From Robiginitomaculum sp. (GTDB lineage Bacteria > Pseudomonadota > Alphaproteobacteria > Caulobacterales > Maricaulaceae): 64,000 nt of DNA. The stretch's first letter is position 1; every line of letters starts with the position of its first letter. The notes under the pieces were generated by a model that was not told the DNA's origin, did no database searches, and worked only from the letters and a program-made list of their open reading frames with translations. A program made the translations under genes and the position numbers. Shown one piece after another: positions 27,856 to 38,777 of the stretch. The stretch is taken from the NCBI GenBank assembly GCA_015485155.1, contig WFUF01000016.1, positions 1-64,000 on the forward strand, given 5' to 3'.

Positions 27856-28446
27856 TCACCTGCCCAGTCTTGTCATTACCCGGTCTATCCAGTTGCAGAC
27901 ACCGGGGAATTTGCTCATGTCAAATCCGCCCTCATCAGCAAATCTGCTATATGCCACAAGACAGATATCGGCCAGAGACATTTCATCACCAACCAGCCAG
28001 TTACGGCCAGACAAATGCCTCTCCATCAATTCCAGGGCAGCATAACCATTTTCAAGCAGGGATGGATCAAGATCCTGTTCGGACTTGCCCTTAAATTTCA
28101 ACTTTGCGCGGCGCACTGCCAGATATGGTTCGTGTGAGTATTGTTCCCAAAACATCCATGACAGCATTTGCGCACGTTCAAAATCATCTGCCGGGATCAG
28201 ATCGCTTTCCGCAGCCAGGTACAACACAATCGCATTTGACTGGGCCAGTTTTTTGCCGTCGGCAAACACCACTGCCGGCACTTGCCCTGCGGGGTTTACC
28301 TTGTTTAGAAAATTTTCATTTCTGGTTTCACCGGCGATGGAGTCTGTCTCTACCCACTTGTAATCCAGCTTCAGATAATCAGCGACAAACTGCACCTTGT
28401 TGCAATTTCCAGATGGGCTGAACCCGTAAAGCGTGAAAAACTGCAT
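27856..28446 (-). CDS. Glutathione S-transferase family protein
   Basis: 196 residues. The N-terminal thioredoxin-like domain has FTLYGFSPSGNCNKVQF, with serine in SPSGNCNK as the probable catalytic residue, and cis-proline in AGQVPAVVFADG. The glutathione-binding pair appears in LAQSNAIVLYLA. The C-terminal helical domain contains GDEMSLADICLVAYSRF. It sits between the ferredoxin and ferredoxin-NADP reductase genes on the same strand. Substrate unknown. Confidence 0.88.
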   Translation of the reverse strand: MQFFTLYGFSPSGNCNKVQFVADYLKLDYKWVETDSIAGETRNENFLNKVNPAGQVPAVVFADGKKLAQSNAIVLYLAAESDLIPADDFERAQMLSWMFWEQYSHEPYLAVRRAKLKFKGKSEQDLDPSLLENGYAALELMERHLSGRNWLVGDEMSLADICLVAYSRFADEGGFDMSKFPGVCNWIDRVMTRLGR

Positions 28447-28462
28447 GTGTTGCTCCTGTTAT

Positions 28463-29950
<1,488 letters not shown>

Positions 29951-30385
29951 ATACCAAGATTATATTCACGCCGGTCAACAAACCCCAAAACAGCGTCTAC
30001 CTCCTGCCGGACATTGGCAGCAGCAACCCCCCGCTGTGCCGCACCGCAAAGCACCACAGCCTCTGCCGCTTCGCAGGCCGAGGCCAGCTTGTGTGCCCCC
30101 AATCCACGGGCGCTGCCCTTCAAGGAATGTGCAGCAGCAGCCCATTCTTCGTTATCTGCATCAACTTTCAGCATTTTAAGCCAAATTTGTATCTGTTCAC
30201 GAAACAGGCTAAAAATCTCCTGCTCCAGTTCAAGATCACCATTGGTGTACTGATTCAGGTGTTCCATATCTACAGCCACGTTACATTTGTCCATGAGCGT
30301 AACTTCCTTCGCAAATTCATTCATCTTGCCTTCAGATTGGAACAGATAAGGTTAACGTATTATTGGCAAGTCACAGGAGCTGGTT

Positions 30386-31351
30386 ATGCGTCTTTCACTA
30401 TTTGCAGGGGTAACAGTTACATCAATATTGCTACTGGTACCCGTTACCGGCAAATCAGAGCCGTTTGAAACCCGTCGCGAAAATGTCTCCTTCCCCACCA
30501 GCGACAGCGCTGCGGCCAGTCGTGAAGCCAATCGCAGAGCGCAAAATGCCCGCAACTCTTCGGAGCGACAAATTCCCCATAATCGACAACCACAAATGGC
30601 CGATGTCAGAGGTGGTGCCAATATGTTGCTGGGAGGCACCCGCCCCCACACCAATGACAATTCAAGAAACAGAAACCGGCAACACGGCAGTGGGCGCGAT
30701 CATCGCCGTTATAACAATGACGGCGACCATCGCAGATATGGCACAGGACGTGATCATCGCAGATATGGAACGGGACGCGACCATCGCAGATATGGGCGCA
30801 ACAGGGATCATCACAGATATGGAACGGGACGCGACCATCGCAGATATGGCCGGGATCATTCCCGCACCAGATTTTCTCTTAACATTTTTTCCGGATACGG
30901 GCTTGGTCATGGCGGCTATGGCTACGGGCTAGGATATGGCCGCAATTTTCGTGACCATGGTTATTACTCCTTGCTTGGCGGGCATCATTACCGCTCCGGT
31001 TATAGCCTGTATCCGTGGTGGTACGGTGATACCGTATGGGGTTATCGCACCCGGACAAGCTACCGCACCGGCTATGGTCATATTGGACATTCCAATGTAT
31101 TTTGCAGTGACCCTTCGCACGAATACTATGCAGTAAACTGGCAATACCCATCAAACAGTGGCGCATTTTCACCATATAGCAGGCTGACAAATGGCAGTTA
31201 TGGGGGATACGAAATAAGCTCTTGCCGCATAGAAAGTAAACGCGACTGGTTCGAAGGGCGCCGGGCCGTAGTACAAGCAACTGTTTGCTGGGATGATCGC
31301 TCGCGTCGCTATGTGGATACCGGAGCCAGACAATTGCTTAATTTTTATTGA
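30386..31351 (+). CDS. Secreted protein with Arg/His/Tyr-rich tandem repeats
   Basis: 321 residues. A signal peptide (MRLSLFAGVTVTSILLLVP) precedes a charged region and then about six copies of a nine-residue GRDHRRYGT-type unit (residues about 105-155). A Gly/Tyr-rich stretch follows, then a C-terminal domain with two or three cysteines (VFCSDPSHEYYAVNWQY; SSCRIESKRDWFEGR; TVCWDD). The C-terminal domain looks like a small exported domain that I cannot name. The basic, aromatic repeat could bind nucleic acid, polysaccharide or metal, but this is only inference. Confidence 0.68.
   Translation: MRLSLFAGVTVTSILLLVPVTGKSEPFETRRENVSFPTSDSAAASREANRRAQNARNSSERQIPHNRQPQMADVRGGANMLLGGTRPHTNDNSRNRNRQHGSGRDHRRYNNDGDHRRYGTGRDHRRYGTGRDHRRYGRNRDHHRYGTGRDHRRYGRDHSRTRFSLNIFSGYGLGHGGYGYGLGYGRNFRDHGYYSLLGGHHYRSGYSLYPWWYGDTVWGYRTRTSYRTGYGHIGHSNVFCSDPSHEYYAVNWQYPSNSGAFSPYSRLTNGSYGGYEISSCRIESKRDWFEGRRAVVQATVCWDDRSRRYVDTGARQLLNFY
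30690..30860 (+). repeat. 27-bp tandem repeats in the secreted Arg/His/Tyr-rich protein gene
   Basis: About six imperfect 27-base units with the core GATCATCGCAGATATGG. Each encodes nine residues of the pattern G-R-D-H-R-R-Y-G-T. Some neighbouring units are nearly identical at the DNA level, so recent expansion by slippage or recombination is likely. Confidence 0.85.
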
Positions 31352-31400
31352 GGAATGTTAAGATATTAGAGGGCAAATTTTAAGTGTTTTGAACTGCAGG

Positions 31401-31973
31401 TCATCTGGGTAAAACGCCCTCAATAGCTTTGGTCAACTCTTTGGACATTGGTTTTACAGCCGATGGAAAAGCGGCAATCAGCTTTCCATCAGGCCCGATC
31501 AGGTATTTGTAAAAATTCCATTTGGGAGCGCTGCCAGTCTCCGCACGCACCCAGCGGTAAAACGGATGAGCATTTTCACCCTTGGTGGTTATTTTGGCAG
31601 TCATCGGGAAATTGATACTAAAGTTAACCTCACAAAACTCCTTTATTTGCGCTTCGCTGCCAGGCTCCTGCTGACCAAAATCATTGCTTGGCGCGCCCAG
31701 CACCACCAGTCCCTGCTCGCCATAGGTTTCCCACAGGGTTTGCAAGCCTTCATATTGCGGAGTAAATCCACATTTCGACGCCGTGTTTACCAATAATATC
31801 ACCTTACCGGCATATTGCGCCAAGGGTAAAGGCTCACCATCAATGCTTTTAAAACTAAAATCATGAGCCGACCCCGTAGCCGAAATCCGTTTGCCCTTGG
31901 CAAAGCTTGCCCACAAAAAACCGCCTGCGATAATTGCTCCGCCCAAAACAACCGCACCTAATAGCAACTTCAC
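31401..31973 (-). CDS. Glutathione peroxidase family protein, membrane-anchored or exported
   Basis: 190 residues. A hydrophobic N-terminal helix (residues 2-22) is followed by a GPx domain with catalytic Cys in LVNTASKCGFTPQYEGL, Gln/Asn in GAPSNDFGQQEPG and Trp in KWNFYKYLIGPDG. The catalytic residue is encoded as ordinary cysteine. GTG 31973 is preferred because GGAGG lies 5 bases upstream; TTG 31994 is an alternative. It likely reduces peroxides on the outer face of the inner membrane. Confidence 0.87.
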   Translation of the reverse strand: MKLLLGAVVLGGAIIAGGFLWASFAKGKRISATGSAHDFSFKSIDGEPLPLAQYAGKVILLVNTASKCGFTPQYEGLQTLWETYGEQGLVVLGAPSNDFGQQEPGSEAQIKEFCEVNFSINFPMTAKITTKGENAHPFYRWVRAETGSAPKWNFYKYLIGPDGKLIAAFPSAVKPMSKELTKAIEGVLPR

Positions 31974-32042
31974 ATCAGCCTCCGCTCGATACAATTTATG
32001 TCAATGGTAGCATGTTACCCGGGCAATAGCCACAAATAATCT

Positions 32043-32864
32043 TTACCCCTCAGCAGTCCTTAAAGAAAGCAATGGGTTTAATACCGGGTCATTCAACAAA
32101 ATTTCACTGTCTTCCTCAATACGCACAGCACCATCATGAGCAAACTGAATGATCAGGGCCTTACGGATATTATTGCCCAAATTGGGGCCGGTCTTGTGCG
32201 GGGTCAGCGAAGAAAAGATCACCATGTCTCCAGCCGACACCGGAGCCGGCACTTCACCATATTGTTTAATCATGCTACGCACATCATCTATTTCCAGCCC
32301 GTATGGCTGTTGAATGTGCAAGTAAGTTCCAAAGCGGTGTGCACCGGGAATCACCCACGGACACCCGGCCTCAACCGGCGCATCACTTAATGCCAGCCAG
32401 CATGTAAGATATTGTTGCGGAGACACAAATGTATAGCCATTATCCTGATGCCATGGAAATTCGCCGCCTTTTTGCGGATATTTATATACTGCCTGATCCC
32501 AATAAAGCCGACACGCCCTTCCCAACAGGTCTCTGGTGATTCCGGAAAATAGCCGACTTCGATAAAAATCAGCCAATATTGAGGACTTTGCAACCAGATT
32601 GCAGGCAAAGCTAAGTTCATCCTTAGCGTATTTTGCTAATACTTCGCCCTTGTAATCAACTAATGTGCTGGCCGGGGCATTGGCAGCAAAACTGTCTACC
32701 TCTACAATTATTTTATTTAAAAAATCCCCGGTAATAGCCTGTTTCATAGTTATAAAACCATCGTTATTAAACTTAGAAACCTGTGGTGCAGATAGTCTGC
32801 TCAAACCCGTCAATGGTCGATCTTCCCAGACAAAATTGCTATTCAACTGGTGCGGACGGCTCAT
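32043..32864 (-). CDS. Phytanoyl-CoA dioxygenase (PhyH) family protein
   Basis: 273 residues. Fe(II)/2-oxoglutarate dioxygenase with metal ligands H-x-D in FPWHQDNGYTFVS and a distal His in SSLTPHKTGPNLG, followed by the 2-oxoglutarate-binding Arg in NIRKALIIQF. The core also has EAGCPWVIPGAHRFGTYLH. Probably hydroxylates a lipid-like or small metabolite; the substrate is unknown. It overlaps the upstream cysQ gene by 4 bases, so the two are probably co-transcribed. Confidence 0.86.
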   Translation of the reverse strand: MSRPHQLNSNFVWEDRPLTGLSRLSAPQVSKFNNDGFITMKQAITGDFLNKIIVEVDSFAANAPASTLVDYKGEVLAKYAKDELSFACNLVAKSSILADFYRSRLFSGITRDLLGRACRLYWDQAVYKYPQKGGEFPWHQDNGYTFVSPQQYLTCWLALSDAPVEAGCPWVIPGAHRFGTYLHIQQPYGLEIDDVRSMIKQYGEVPAPVSAGDMVIFSSLTPHKTGPNLGNNIRKALIIQFAHDGAVRIEEDSEILLNDPVLNPLLSLRTAEG

Positions 32865-33673
32865 CTAAAACCACCTCCGCTGGCAATAAATCCCGGATTT
32901 AGGAACGGGATATCCTGATCCCGTTTGCCGTATAAAAACGGCTCCCCAGAAATACCTGTCACCGAACCTCCGGCGGCACAAAGTACTGCATGTCCGGCGG
33001 CTGTATCCCATTCCATGGTTGGGCCAAAGCGCGGATAAATATCGGCCTCTCCTGCTGCCAGCATGCAAAATTTGATACTGGAGCCGGCAGAAATAATTTG
33101 GCTGATCTGATGATCACGCAGCCATTTGTCAGTTTGCTGATCTCGATGGGATTTACTGGCCACGGCGGTTATCTGACCATCAGGAACTGCACGAACCGCC
33201 AATTGGCGCTTCTGCCTGATCACTAATGAACCATCTTGTTCAGTCATTTGCCCTGTCCACGCACCATCACCTTTATCACCAACGAACAGCCTGTTGCCAA
33301 CGGGCGCATATACTATCCCAAATATCGGCAATCCACCTTCTATCAAGCCGATATTTACGGTAAAATCGCTGCCGCCGTGTACAAATTCCCTGGTGCCATC
33401 AAGGGCATCTACCAAAAAGAAATTCTGGCCGATCACGGGTAAATGCCCTGCAGATATCTCCTCCTCGGCAATAACCGGGATTTGCGCAGAATTCTCTTGC
33501 AGGGCTGTTAATAGTATAGACTCCGCCTGACGGTCAGCCTCTGTTACCGGGGATCCATCTTGTTTGACATAAGCTGAAACACCAGTTTTCTGAATATCCA
33601 AAATCACTTGCCCGGCACGAAATACAGCCAAAAGCAAAGCCTTAAACTTTTGCGTATTTAGTTGGCTGCTCAT
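32861..33673 (-). CDS. cysQ: 3'(2'),5'-bisphosphate nucleotidase (CysQ)
   Basis: 270 residues, inositol monophosphatase fold. Metal-binding motifs are VIAEEEI, LVDALDGTREFVHGG and EWDTAAGHAVLCAAGG. The DGT-REF version is typical of CysQ, which recycles 3'-phosphoadenosine 5'-phosphate in sulfate assimilation. ATG 33673 gives the usual N terminus. A divergent kdsD begins 169 bases away. Confidence 0.9.
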   Translation of the reverse strand: MSSQLNTQKFKALLLAVFRAGQVILDIQKTGVSAYVKQDGSPVTEADRQAESILLTALQENSAQIPVIAEEEISAGHLPVIGQNFFLVDALDGTREFVHGGSDFTVNIGLIEGGLPIFGIVYAPVGNRLFVGDKGDGAWTGQMTEQDGSLVIRQKRQLAVRAVPDGQITAVASKSHRDQQTDKWLRDHQISQIISAGSSIKFCMLAAGEADIYPRFGPTMEWDTAAGHAVLCAAGGSVTGISGEPFLYGKRDQDIPFLNPGFIASGGGFR

Positions 33674-33842
33674 TATTTCCCCAAACGCTGAAAAACCAAA
33701 CCTTGCAGCACTTAAGCCAGCAAAACAAGCCAAACATCCTGTGATACAAGAACCAGTCCTGCCGCCAAACCCAAAAGCAGGGCTTGCTTTAAGGCCATGC
33801 CTGTCGCAGTTTGAGCGCAACTATCTATACCCGGAAAGTCAA

Positions 33843-34817
33843 ATGAATAAACACCCCGATGATGCTGAACTGTTAACCCTTGCCAGATCGGTAATTAAAA
33901 TTGAGGCTGATGCCCTGCACCAGCTTGGCGGGCAGATAGGGCCGCAAATGGCACAGGCAGCACGAATGATATTTGCCGCCAAAGGGCACTGCATCGTTTC
34001 TGGCATTGGAAAATCTGGTCATATTGGCCGCAAGATTGCAGCAACGCTTTCCTCCACCGGAACCCCGGCTTTCTTTATTCATCCCACCGAGGCCAGCCAC
34101 GGTGATCTGGGCATGATTGCCTCTGATGCTTGTGTGCTGGCTATTTCCAATTCCGGCGAAACCCGTGAAATGCGTGACCTCATCGTACACTGCAAGAACG
34201 AGGCTATACCATTGCTTGCTTTTTGCGGGAAACCCGACAGTTTTTTAAGCAAAAATGCCGACATCACAGTGCCTGTTATCAAAGCGCCCGAAGCGTGCCC
34301 TAACGGGTTGGCCCCCACCACTTCTACGACTTTAACCCTTGCAATGGGTGATGCCCTTAGTATTTGCGTTATGCATTTGCGAGACTTCACCCGCGAAGAC
34401 TTCGGGCGCAGACACCCCGGAGGAACCTTAGGGCTGCAATTGCAAAAAGTTGGTACATATTTGCTGGAAAACCCGCAAAACATGCCATCTGTCTCCGCCT
34501 CTGCTTCTGGCCGGGATGTTATTTCAGCCATCACAGAAGGGCGGCAGGGCTGCGTAGCTGTAATTGACAAGCAGGGAAACTTTGCCGGAATGATCACCGA
34601 TGGCGACCTTCGCCGGGCAATGCAGGGGGAGTTCTTTGACAAGACAGCCGCGCAGATGATGACAGTAAACCCGGTAACAGCCAGCCCAAGCCAACGAATG
34701 TCAGAGCTGATCGAACAAATGATCAGCAAACGCATCTCAAACCTGTTTGTGGTTGAAAATAAAAAGCCAATTGGCCTCATTCACATAAAAGACCTGATGC
34801 AACAGGGTTATTTTTGA
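33843..34817 (+). CDS. kdsD: Arabinose-5-phosphate isomerase (KdsD/KpsF/GutQ family)
   Basis: Converts ribulose-5-phosphate to arabinose-5-phosphate, the first step toward Kdo for lipopolysaccharide. 324 residues: an SIS domain (SGIGKSGHIGRKIAATLSST; LAISNSGETREM) and two CBS domains (AGMITDGDLRRAMQG; GLIHIKDLMQQGYF). The family-specific APTTSTTLTLAMGDAL segment is present. ATG 33843 is preferred over upstream in-frame codons because it starts the conserved region. Confidence 0.93.
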   Translation: MNKHPDDAELLTLARSVIKIEADALHQLGGQIGPQMAQAARMIFAAKGHCIVSGIGKSGHIGRKIAATLSSTGTPAFFIHPTEASHGDLGMIASDACVLAISNSGETREMRDLIVHCKNEAIPLLAFCGKPDSFLSKNADITVPVIKAPEACPNGLAPTTSTTLTLAMGDALSICVMHLRDFTREDFGRRHPGGTLGLQLQKVGTYLLENPQNMPSVSASASGRDVISAITEGRQGCVAVIDKQGNFAGMITDGDLRRAMQGEFFDKTAAQMMTVNPVTASPSQRMSELIEQMISKRISNLFVVENKKPIGLIHIKDLMQQGYF

Positions 34818-34869
34818 TAATTTGTCCCGAAAATTAACTAAAAAAATATATCTGTCATAAAAAGAGAAT

Positions 34870-34892
34870 ACTTGTGCAAAGTACAAGTTTTA
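34870..34892 (+). terminator. Likely Rho-independent terminator after kdsD
   Basis: An inverted repeat ACTTGTGC / GTACAAGT (one G-T wobble) closes a three-base loop and is followed by TTTTAG. It lies about 50 bases after the kdsD stop and before glmS, on the same strand. The T-run is short, so confidence is moderate. Confidence 0.5.
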
Positions 34893-34987
34893 GATAAGGT
34901 GGCGGGCTAGAGTCACAGCATGGGTCGTTGTGCAGTGTGGGGCAGGTCAATAATCGTGCATGAGCGCACGTATGGCGGGGAAAAGTA

Positions 34988-36811
34988 ATGTGTGGTATAG
35001 TAGGAATCGTCGGGAACGACCCGGTCACAAGTCGTTTGGTTGAAGGCCTGAAAAGGCTGGAATATCGTGGATATGATTCTGCGGGTGTTGCAGTATTAAA
35101 CGGTGTAGGCGTTACACGGCGCCGGGCCGAGGGCCGTATCAGCAATCTGGAACGGGCTATTTTGGAACAACCCTTAGAAGGCTCACTGGGCATTGCTCAT
35201 ACCAGATGGGCGACCCATGGACGACCCACAATGATAAATGCCCACCCGCACACTGCTGACGAGGTGGCGGTCGTTCACAATGGAATTATCGAAAACTTCA
35301 AAGAACTGCGCCACACGCTTGAAAACAATGGCCGCGAATTTCAATCGCAGACCGACTCCGAAGTAGTTGTGCAAATGATCGCCCTTAACATCTGCAAGGG
35401 CATGAGCGAGGAAGAAGCGTTCTTTGCCACTATAGATCAGCTTGAAGGCGCATTTGCCATTGCTGCAATTTTTGAAACCCGCCCAGAGCAAATTTTTGCT
35501 GCCCGCCAAAACGTGCCATTGGTAATCGGTATGGGTGAAACAGAAGGCTATGTGGGTTCTGATGCTTTTGCTCTGGCTCCCTTCACCCGCAATGTGATTT
35601 TCCTCGAAGATGGAGACCGAGCAATTGTCCGTGCCAATGGTGCTGATATATTCGACCGACATGGCAACAAAGTATCTCGCCCGGTCACCATAGCCAATAC
35701 AGAATCAGTAATGGCGGACAAGGGCAATTACGATCATTTCATGCAAAAGGAAATTCAGGAACAACCTGATGCAATTGCCAGAACCTTGGCCCATTATATC
35801 GACGCATTGGACGAAACCCTGTTTGAGACTTCAGCCCATGATGACTTTGCACGATCCGATCGCTCAATAGCAATTGCCTGTGGAACAGCATTTTACGCCG
35901 CAGCGCTGGCAAAACATTGGTATGAAGATCTGGCAAATATGCCTTTGGAAGTGGATATTGCATCGGAATTTCGTTACCGGAATGCCTGCCTGCCCAAAAC
36001 CGGGCCAATACTGTTTGTCTCTCAATCCGGAGAAACTGCTGACACATTGGCCTGTCTGCAGTTTGCAAACCGGGCCAAACTGCCAACCTATGCAGTGGTA
36101 AATGTAGCTGAGTCTTCCATTGCCAGAGGAGCTACAGACATCTTTCCCACGCTGGCCGGGCCTGAAATCGGCGTTGCCAGCACCAAGGCATTCACGGCAC
36201 AATTAACAGCTCTGGCCTGCACCTCATTACTTGCAGCACGTGCCCGCAATGCGCTTACGGCAGAGCAAATTGGCGTCCACATTGCGGATTTACTAACAGC
36301 GCCCAAGCTGGTGAAGCAGGTCTTGCAACTGGAAGATCAGATCAAGGATATTGCTACCGGGATTAAAGATGCCCAGCACATATTGTTCCTTGGGCGCGGC
36401 ATCAACCATCCATTAGCGATGGAAGGTGCCTTAAAAATGAAAGAAATTACCTACATTCAGGCCGAAGGCTATGCTGCGGGCGAGCTTAAACACGGCCCCA
36501 TAGCACTGATTGAAGAAGGCACACCGGTCATTGTGATTGCCCCTTGGGACAGATTATTTGAAAAAACCTGCTCAAATGTGCAGGAGGTTATAGCGCGAGG
36601 AGCGAAGGTAACTCTCTTTACCGATCAAAAAGGTGCCAAAGAGTGCACTGCTGATGTAAGCGAGATTGTAGTCATGCCTGATTGCGGCCCGATGTCCAGT
36701 CCTATCGTCTCTGTCGTACCCTTGCAATTGCTGTCATATCATACTGCCAAAGAACGTGGCACCGATGTGGATAAACCAAGAAATCTCGCTAAATCAGTAA
36801 CTGTTGAGTAA
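34988..36811 (+). CDS. glmS: Glutamine--fructose-6-phosphate aminotransferase (isomerizing)
   Basis: Makes glucosamine-6-phosphate for peptidoglycan and lipopolysaccharide. 607 residues. The N-terminal glutaminase begins MCGIVGIVG with catalytic Cys after Met; TRWATHGRPT and HNGIIENF are the amidotransferase signatures. Two SIS domains follow (FVSQSGETADTLACL; FLGRGINHPLAMEGALK), and the C terminus is the standard KPRNLAKSVTVE. A purine-rich GGGGAAAAG lies just before ATG 34988. I saw no ribozyme or small-RNA site upstream. Confidence 0.97.
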   Translation: MCGIVGIVGNDPVTSRLVEGLKRLEYRGYDSAGVAVLNGVGVTRRRAEGRISNLERAILEQPLEGSLGIAHTRWATHGRPTMINAHPHTADEVAVVHNGIIENFKELRHTLENNGREFQSQTDSEVVVQMIALNICKGMSEEEAFFATIDQLEGAFAIAAIFETRPEQIFAARQNVPLVIGMGETEGYVGSDAFALAPFTRNVIFLEDGDRAIVRANGADIFDRHGNKVSRPVTIANTESVMADKGNYDHFMQKEIQEQPDAIARTLAHYIDALDETLFETSAHDDFARSDRSIAIACGTAFYAAALAKHWYEDLANMPLEVDIASEFRYRNACLPKTGPILFVSQSGETADTLACLQFANRAKLPTYAVVNVAESSIARGATDIFPTLAGPEIGVASTKAFTAQLTALACTSLLAARARNALTAEQIGVHIADLLTAPKLVKQVLQLEDQIKDIATGIKDAQHILFLGRGINHPLAMEGALKMKEITYIQAEGYAAGELKHGPIALIEEGTPVIVIAPWDRLFEKTCSNVQEVIARGAKVTLFTDQKGAKECTADVSEIVVMPDCGPMSSPIVSVVPLQLLSYHTAKERGTDVDKPRNLAKSVTVE

Positions 36812-36866
36812 TCTTAGGCCTAGGTTTTTAACGCAATCTATTAAGGTTGCACTTCCCAAAGCCGAT

Positions 36867-36928
36867 GCAATACCTTAAGCTGTATTGTCAAAAATGAGTA
36901 ATAGGCTGCAGTGTGGTTACTCACATTT
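36867..36928 (+). repeat. Two adjacent inverted repeats between glmS and the CapD-like gene
   Basis: The first is CAATAC / GTATTG with an 8-base spacer (36868-36873 with 36882-36887). The second is TGAGTAA / TTACTCA with a 15-base spacer (36895-36901 with 36917-36923). Neither has a T-run, so they may be operators or a weak terminator for glmS. No family is recognised. Confidence 0.35.
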
Positions 36929-36983
36929 CGCCTAAAATTACCTGCAAAACTGTGGCCAAGGCAAACCAAAACTGGATGGTGAA

Positions 36984-38138
36984 ATGGATTACTCCGAAAC
37001 CTCGTTTAGCCCAAAAGAAATAGAGACTATTCTCGGGCGGCGGGAACATGAGATTGATTTGTTTAAGTCCGGGGCGAATTTAACTGGCAAGCGGGTGCTG
37101 ATCACCGGAGCAGCCGGCTCTATTGGAAGCAGTTTATCACGCGCCGTTGCTGCAGTTTCTCCTGCGAAAATCACATTATTTGATCATGACGAATATGGCT
37201 TGTACAATATCCGCAACACCTTGGAGGAATTACAGCCAAAACTACCATGTCGTGTGGCTTTGGGTGATGTCAGGGATCGCTCCCGCCTTGATCGGGTGTT
37301 TGACAAGGAGCGCCCGGAAATAATTTTTCATGTGGCGGCATTAAAGCATGTAGGATTGGTCGAGGACAATCCTGCAGAAGGCGCTGCCACCAATGTTCTT
37401 GGAACCAGAAATGTAGCCGATGCAAGTCAGGCAGTTAATGCTGATGCAATGGTTCTGATATCCACGGACAAGGCAGTTTGTCCCAGCAATATTATGGGCG
37501 TGACAAAAAAACTTGCTGAACTTGTTTGCCGAAGCAAAGACATTGCCAACTTATCCCCTACCCGGTTTGTTGTAGTTCGTTTTGGGAATGTTTTTGGATC
37601 TTCCGGCTCTGTGGTACCGTTGTTTCAACACCAGATCACCTCAAAACGGGCCGTCACTATTACTCACTCTAGGGCTGAACGGTTTTTTATGACCGAACGC
37701 GAAGCAGTTGCATTATTACTTGATTCATTACAATTGGGGCTTTCTCAGCCAGAATCACGCGGTGCAGTATTTATTCAGGATATGGGGCAGCGAGTATCAA
37801 TATCCAGCCTGGCTAAAAGGATGATCCATGCCAATGGACTAATCCCTGACATTGATGTGCCGGTTGTTATCACCGGCCTTAGGGCTGGTGAAAAAGTTCT
37901 TGAGAACCTGCATGAACCAGGTGAAACCATTACAGCAACTAGCGAAAATAAAATATCCCTTGCGACAAGCCCAGTTAAACAAAGAGCTTTGCAAGGCGCT
38001 ATTTCGGGGTTGGAAGCGGCCTGTCGCCTCGGTGATGAAGCTGGTGCCCTGCGAATTCTGGGAGACTGGCTGGAGCCCGTGTCCCAAAACAAAGATACTG
38101 CAAATATTCACCGCCTTGACCAAAGCAGTGCAGGATAA
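36984..38138 (+). CDS. UDP-sugar dehydratase/epimerase, CapD/FlaA1 family (soluble)
   Basis: 384 residues. Extended short-chain dehydrogenase with NAD(P) site ITGAAGSIGSSLSRA and the region VALKH-like HVAALKHVGLVEDNP. The catalytic Ser/Met/Lys triad appears as ISTDKAVCPSNIMGVTKK, with Met in place of Tyr as in WbpM, PglF and FlaA1 dehydratases. There is no N-terminal membrane domain, so it is the short, cytoplasmic type. It probably makes a 4-keto-6-deoxy UDP-sugar for surface polysaccharide; the upstream glmS and kdsD point to envelope sugar supply. Confidence 0.87.
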   Translation: MDYSETSFSPKEIETILGRREHEIDLFKSGANLTGKRVLITGAAGSIGSSLSRAVAAVSPAKITLFDHDEYGLYNIRNTLEELQPKLPCRVALGDVRDRSRLDRVFDKERPEIIFHVAALKHVGLVEDNPAEGAATNVLGTRNVADASQAVNADAMVLISTDKAVCPSNIMGVTKKLAELVCRSKDIANLSPTRFVVVRFGNVFGSSGSVVPLFQHQITSKRAVTITHSRAERFFMTEREAVALLLDSLQLGLSQPESRGAVFIQDMGQRVSISSLAKRMIHANGLIPDIDVPVVITGLRAGEKVLENLHEPGETITATSENKISLATSPVKQRALQGAISGLEAACRLGDEAGALRILGDWLEPVSQNKDTANIHRLDQSSAG

Positions 38139-38161
38139 AACAGCCGGATGCATAAGGTGTC

Positions 38162-38764
38162 ATGATTCCTGATCGAATATTTTTACCGCTTTTTATCTTA
38201 ACACTGGCTATTATTGTCTACAGCGCATTTGCCTTTGGGCCGCGCCCGGATAATAGCAACGGCCCTCTTGATGGTGATCCATTAGAGGGCTTTGTGCTTG
38301 AAGGAAATAACTTGAATATAATTGGCACCGGCCCCGGACTGACCATGGAATTTATTGATGATCCGGTTGACGGTAAATTCATAAGAACAGCCTCAGGACA
38401 AACTCCAACGCAAGGCATACGATCTGCCGGAACTTTTGTGGCTATTCTTCCTGATTTGGGCCAGGCATGGCAGGGGCATACGGTTTATGCTGCCGTCACT
38501 TTACGACAACCAGAGGAAAATGGCTCTGATGATGTCATGTTCAGATACTATGCGGTTGATCGGGAAAATGGCAGGCCTGTGCAATGTCCGGCAAGCAAAG
38601 ATTGGTCCGTTTGCTATCTTAGCCATTTTGTGCCTACTTCGGATAAGCCACCTAACATGTCATTTATTGGTGTTTGGCCCGACACTAGGGGATTGAGTCG
38701 TTTTGTCGATATAAAGCGCATAGAAGTACAAATAGATCAGCCATTTATACCTGCAGATAATTAG
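38162..38764 (+). CDS. Hypothetical membrane-anchored protein
   Basis: 200 residues. One N-terminal hydrophobic helix (about 7-27) is followed by a domain with many beta-type segments, including GTFVAILPDLGQAWQGHTVYAAVTL-type sequence (residues about 89-115) and two cysteines (QCPASKDWSVC). The domain shape resembles a carbohydrate-binding-like sandwich, but I do not recognise the family. It is 23 bases after the CapD-like gene and probably co-transcribed with it, which suggests an envelope role. Confidence 0.6.
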   Translation: MIPDRIFLPLFILTLAIIVYSAFAFGPRPDNSNGPLDGDPLEGFVLEGNNLNIIGTGPGLTMEFIDDPVDGKFIRTASGQTPTQGIRSAGTFVAILPDLGQAWQGHTVYAAVTLRQPEENGSDDVMFRYYAVDRENGRPVQCPASKDWSVCYLSHFVPTSDKPPNMSFIGVWPDTRGLSRFVDIKRIEVQIDQPFIPADN

Positions 38765-38777
38765 AGGTATCACAGAA

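Noticed and set aside
30690-30860. CRISPR-like array or noncoding satellite
   Set aside because: 27-base units in frame, coding for a nine-residue repeat, with no spacers.
34818-34987. glmS ribozyme
   Set aside because: The gap is short, shows only a terminator-like hairpin, and the ribozyme is typical of Firmicutes; no core pattern was seen.
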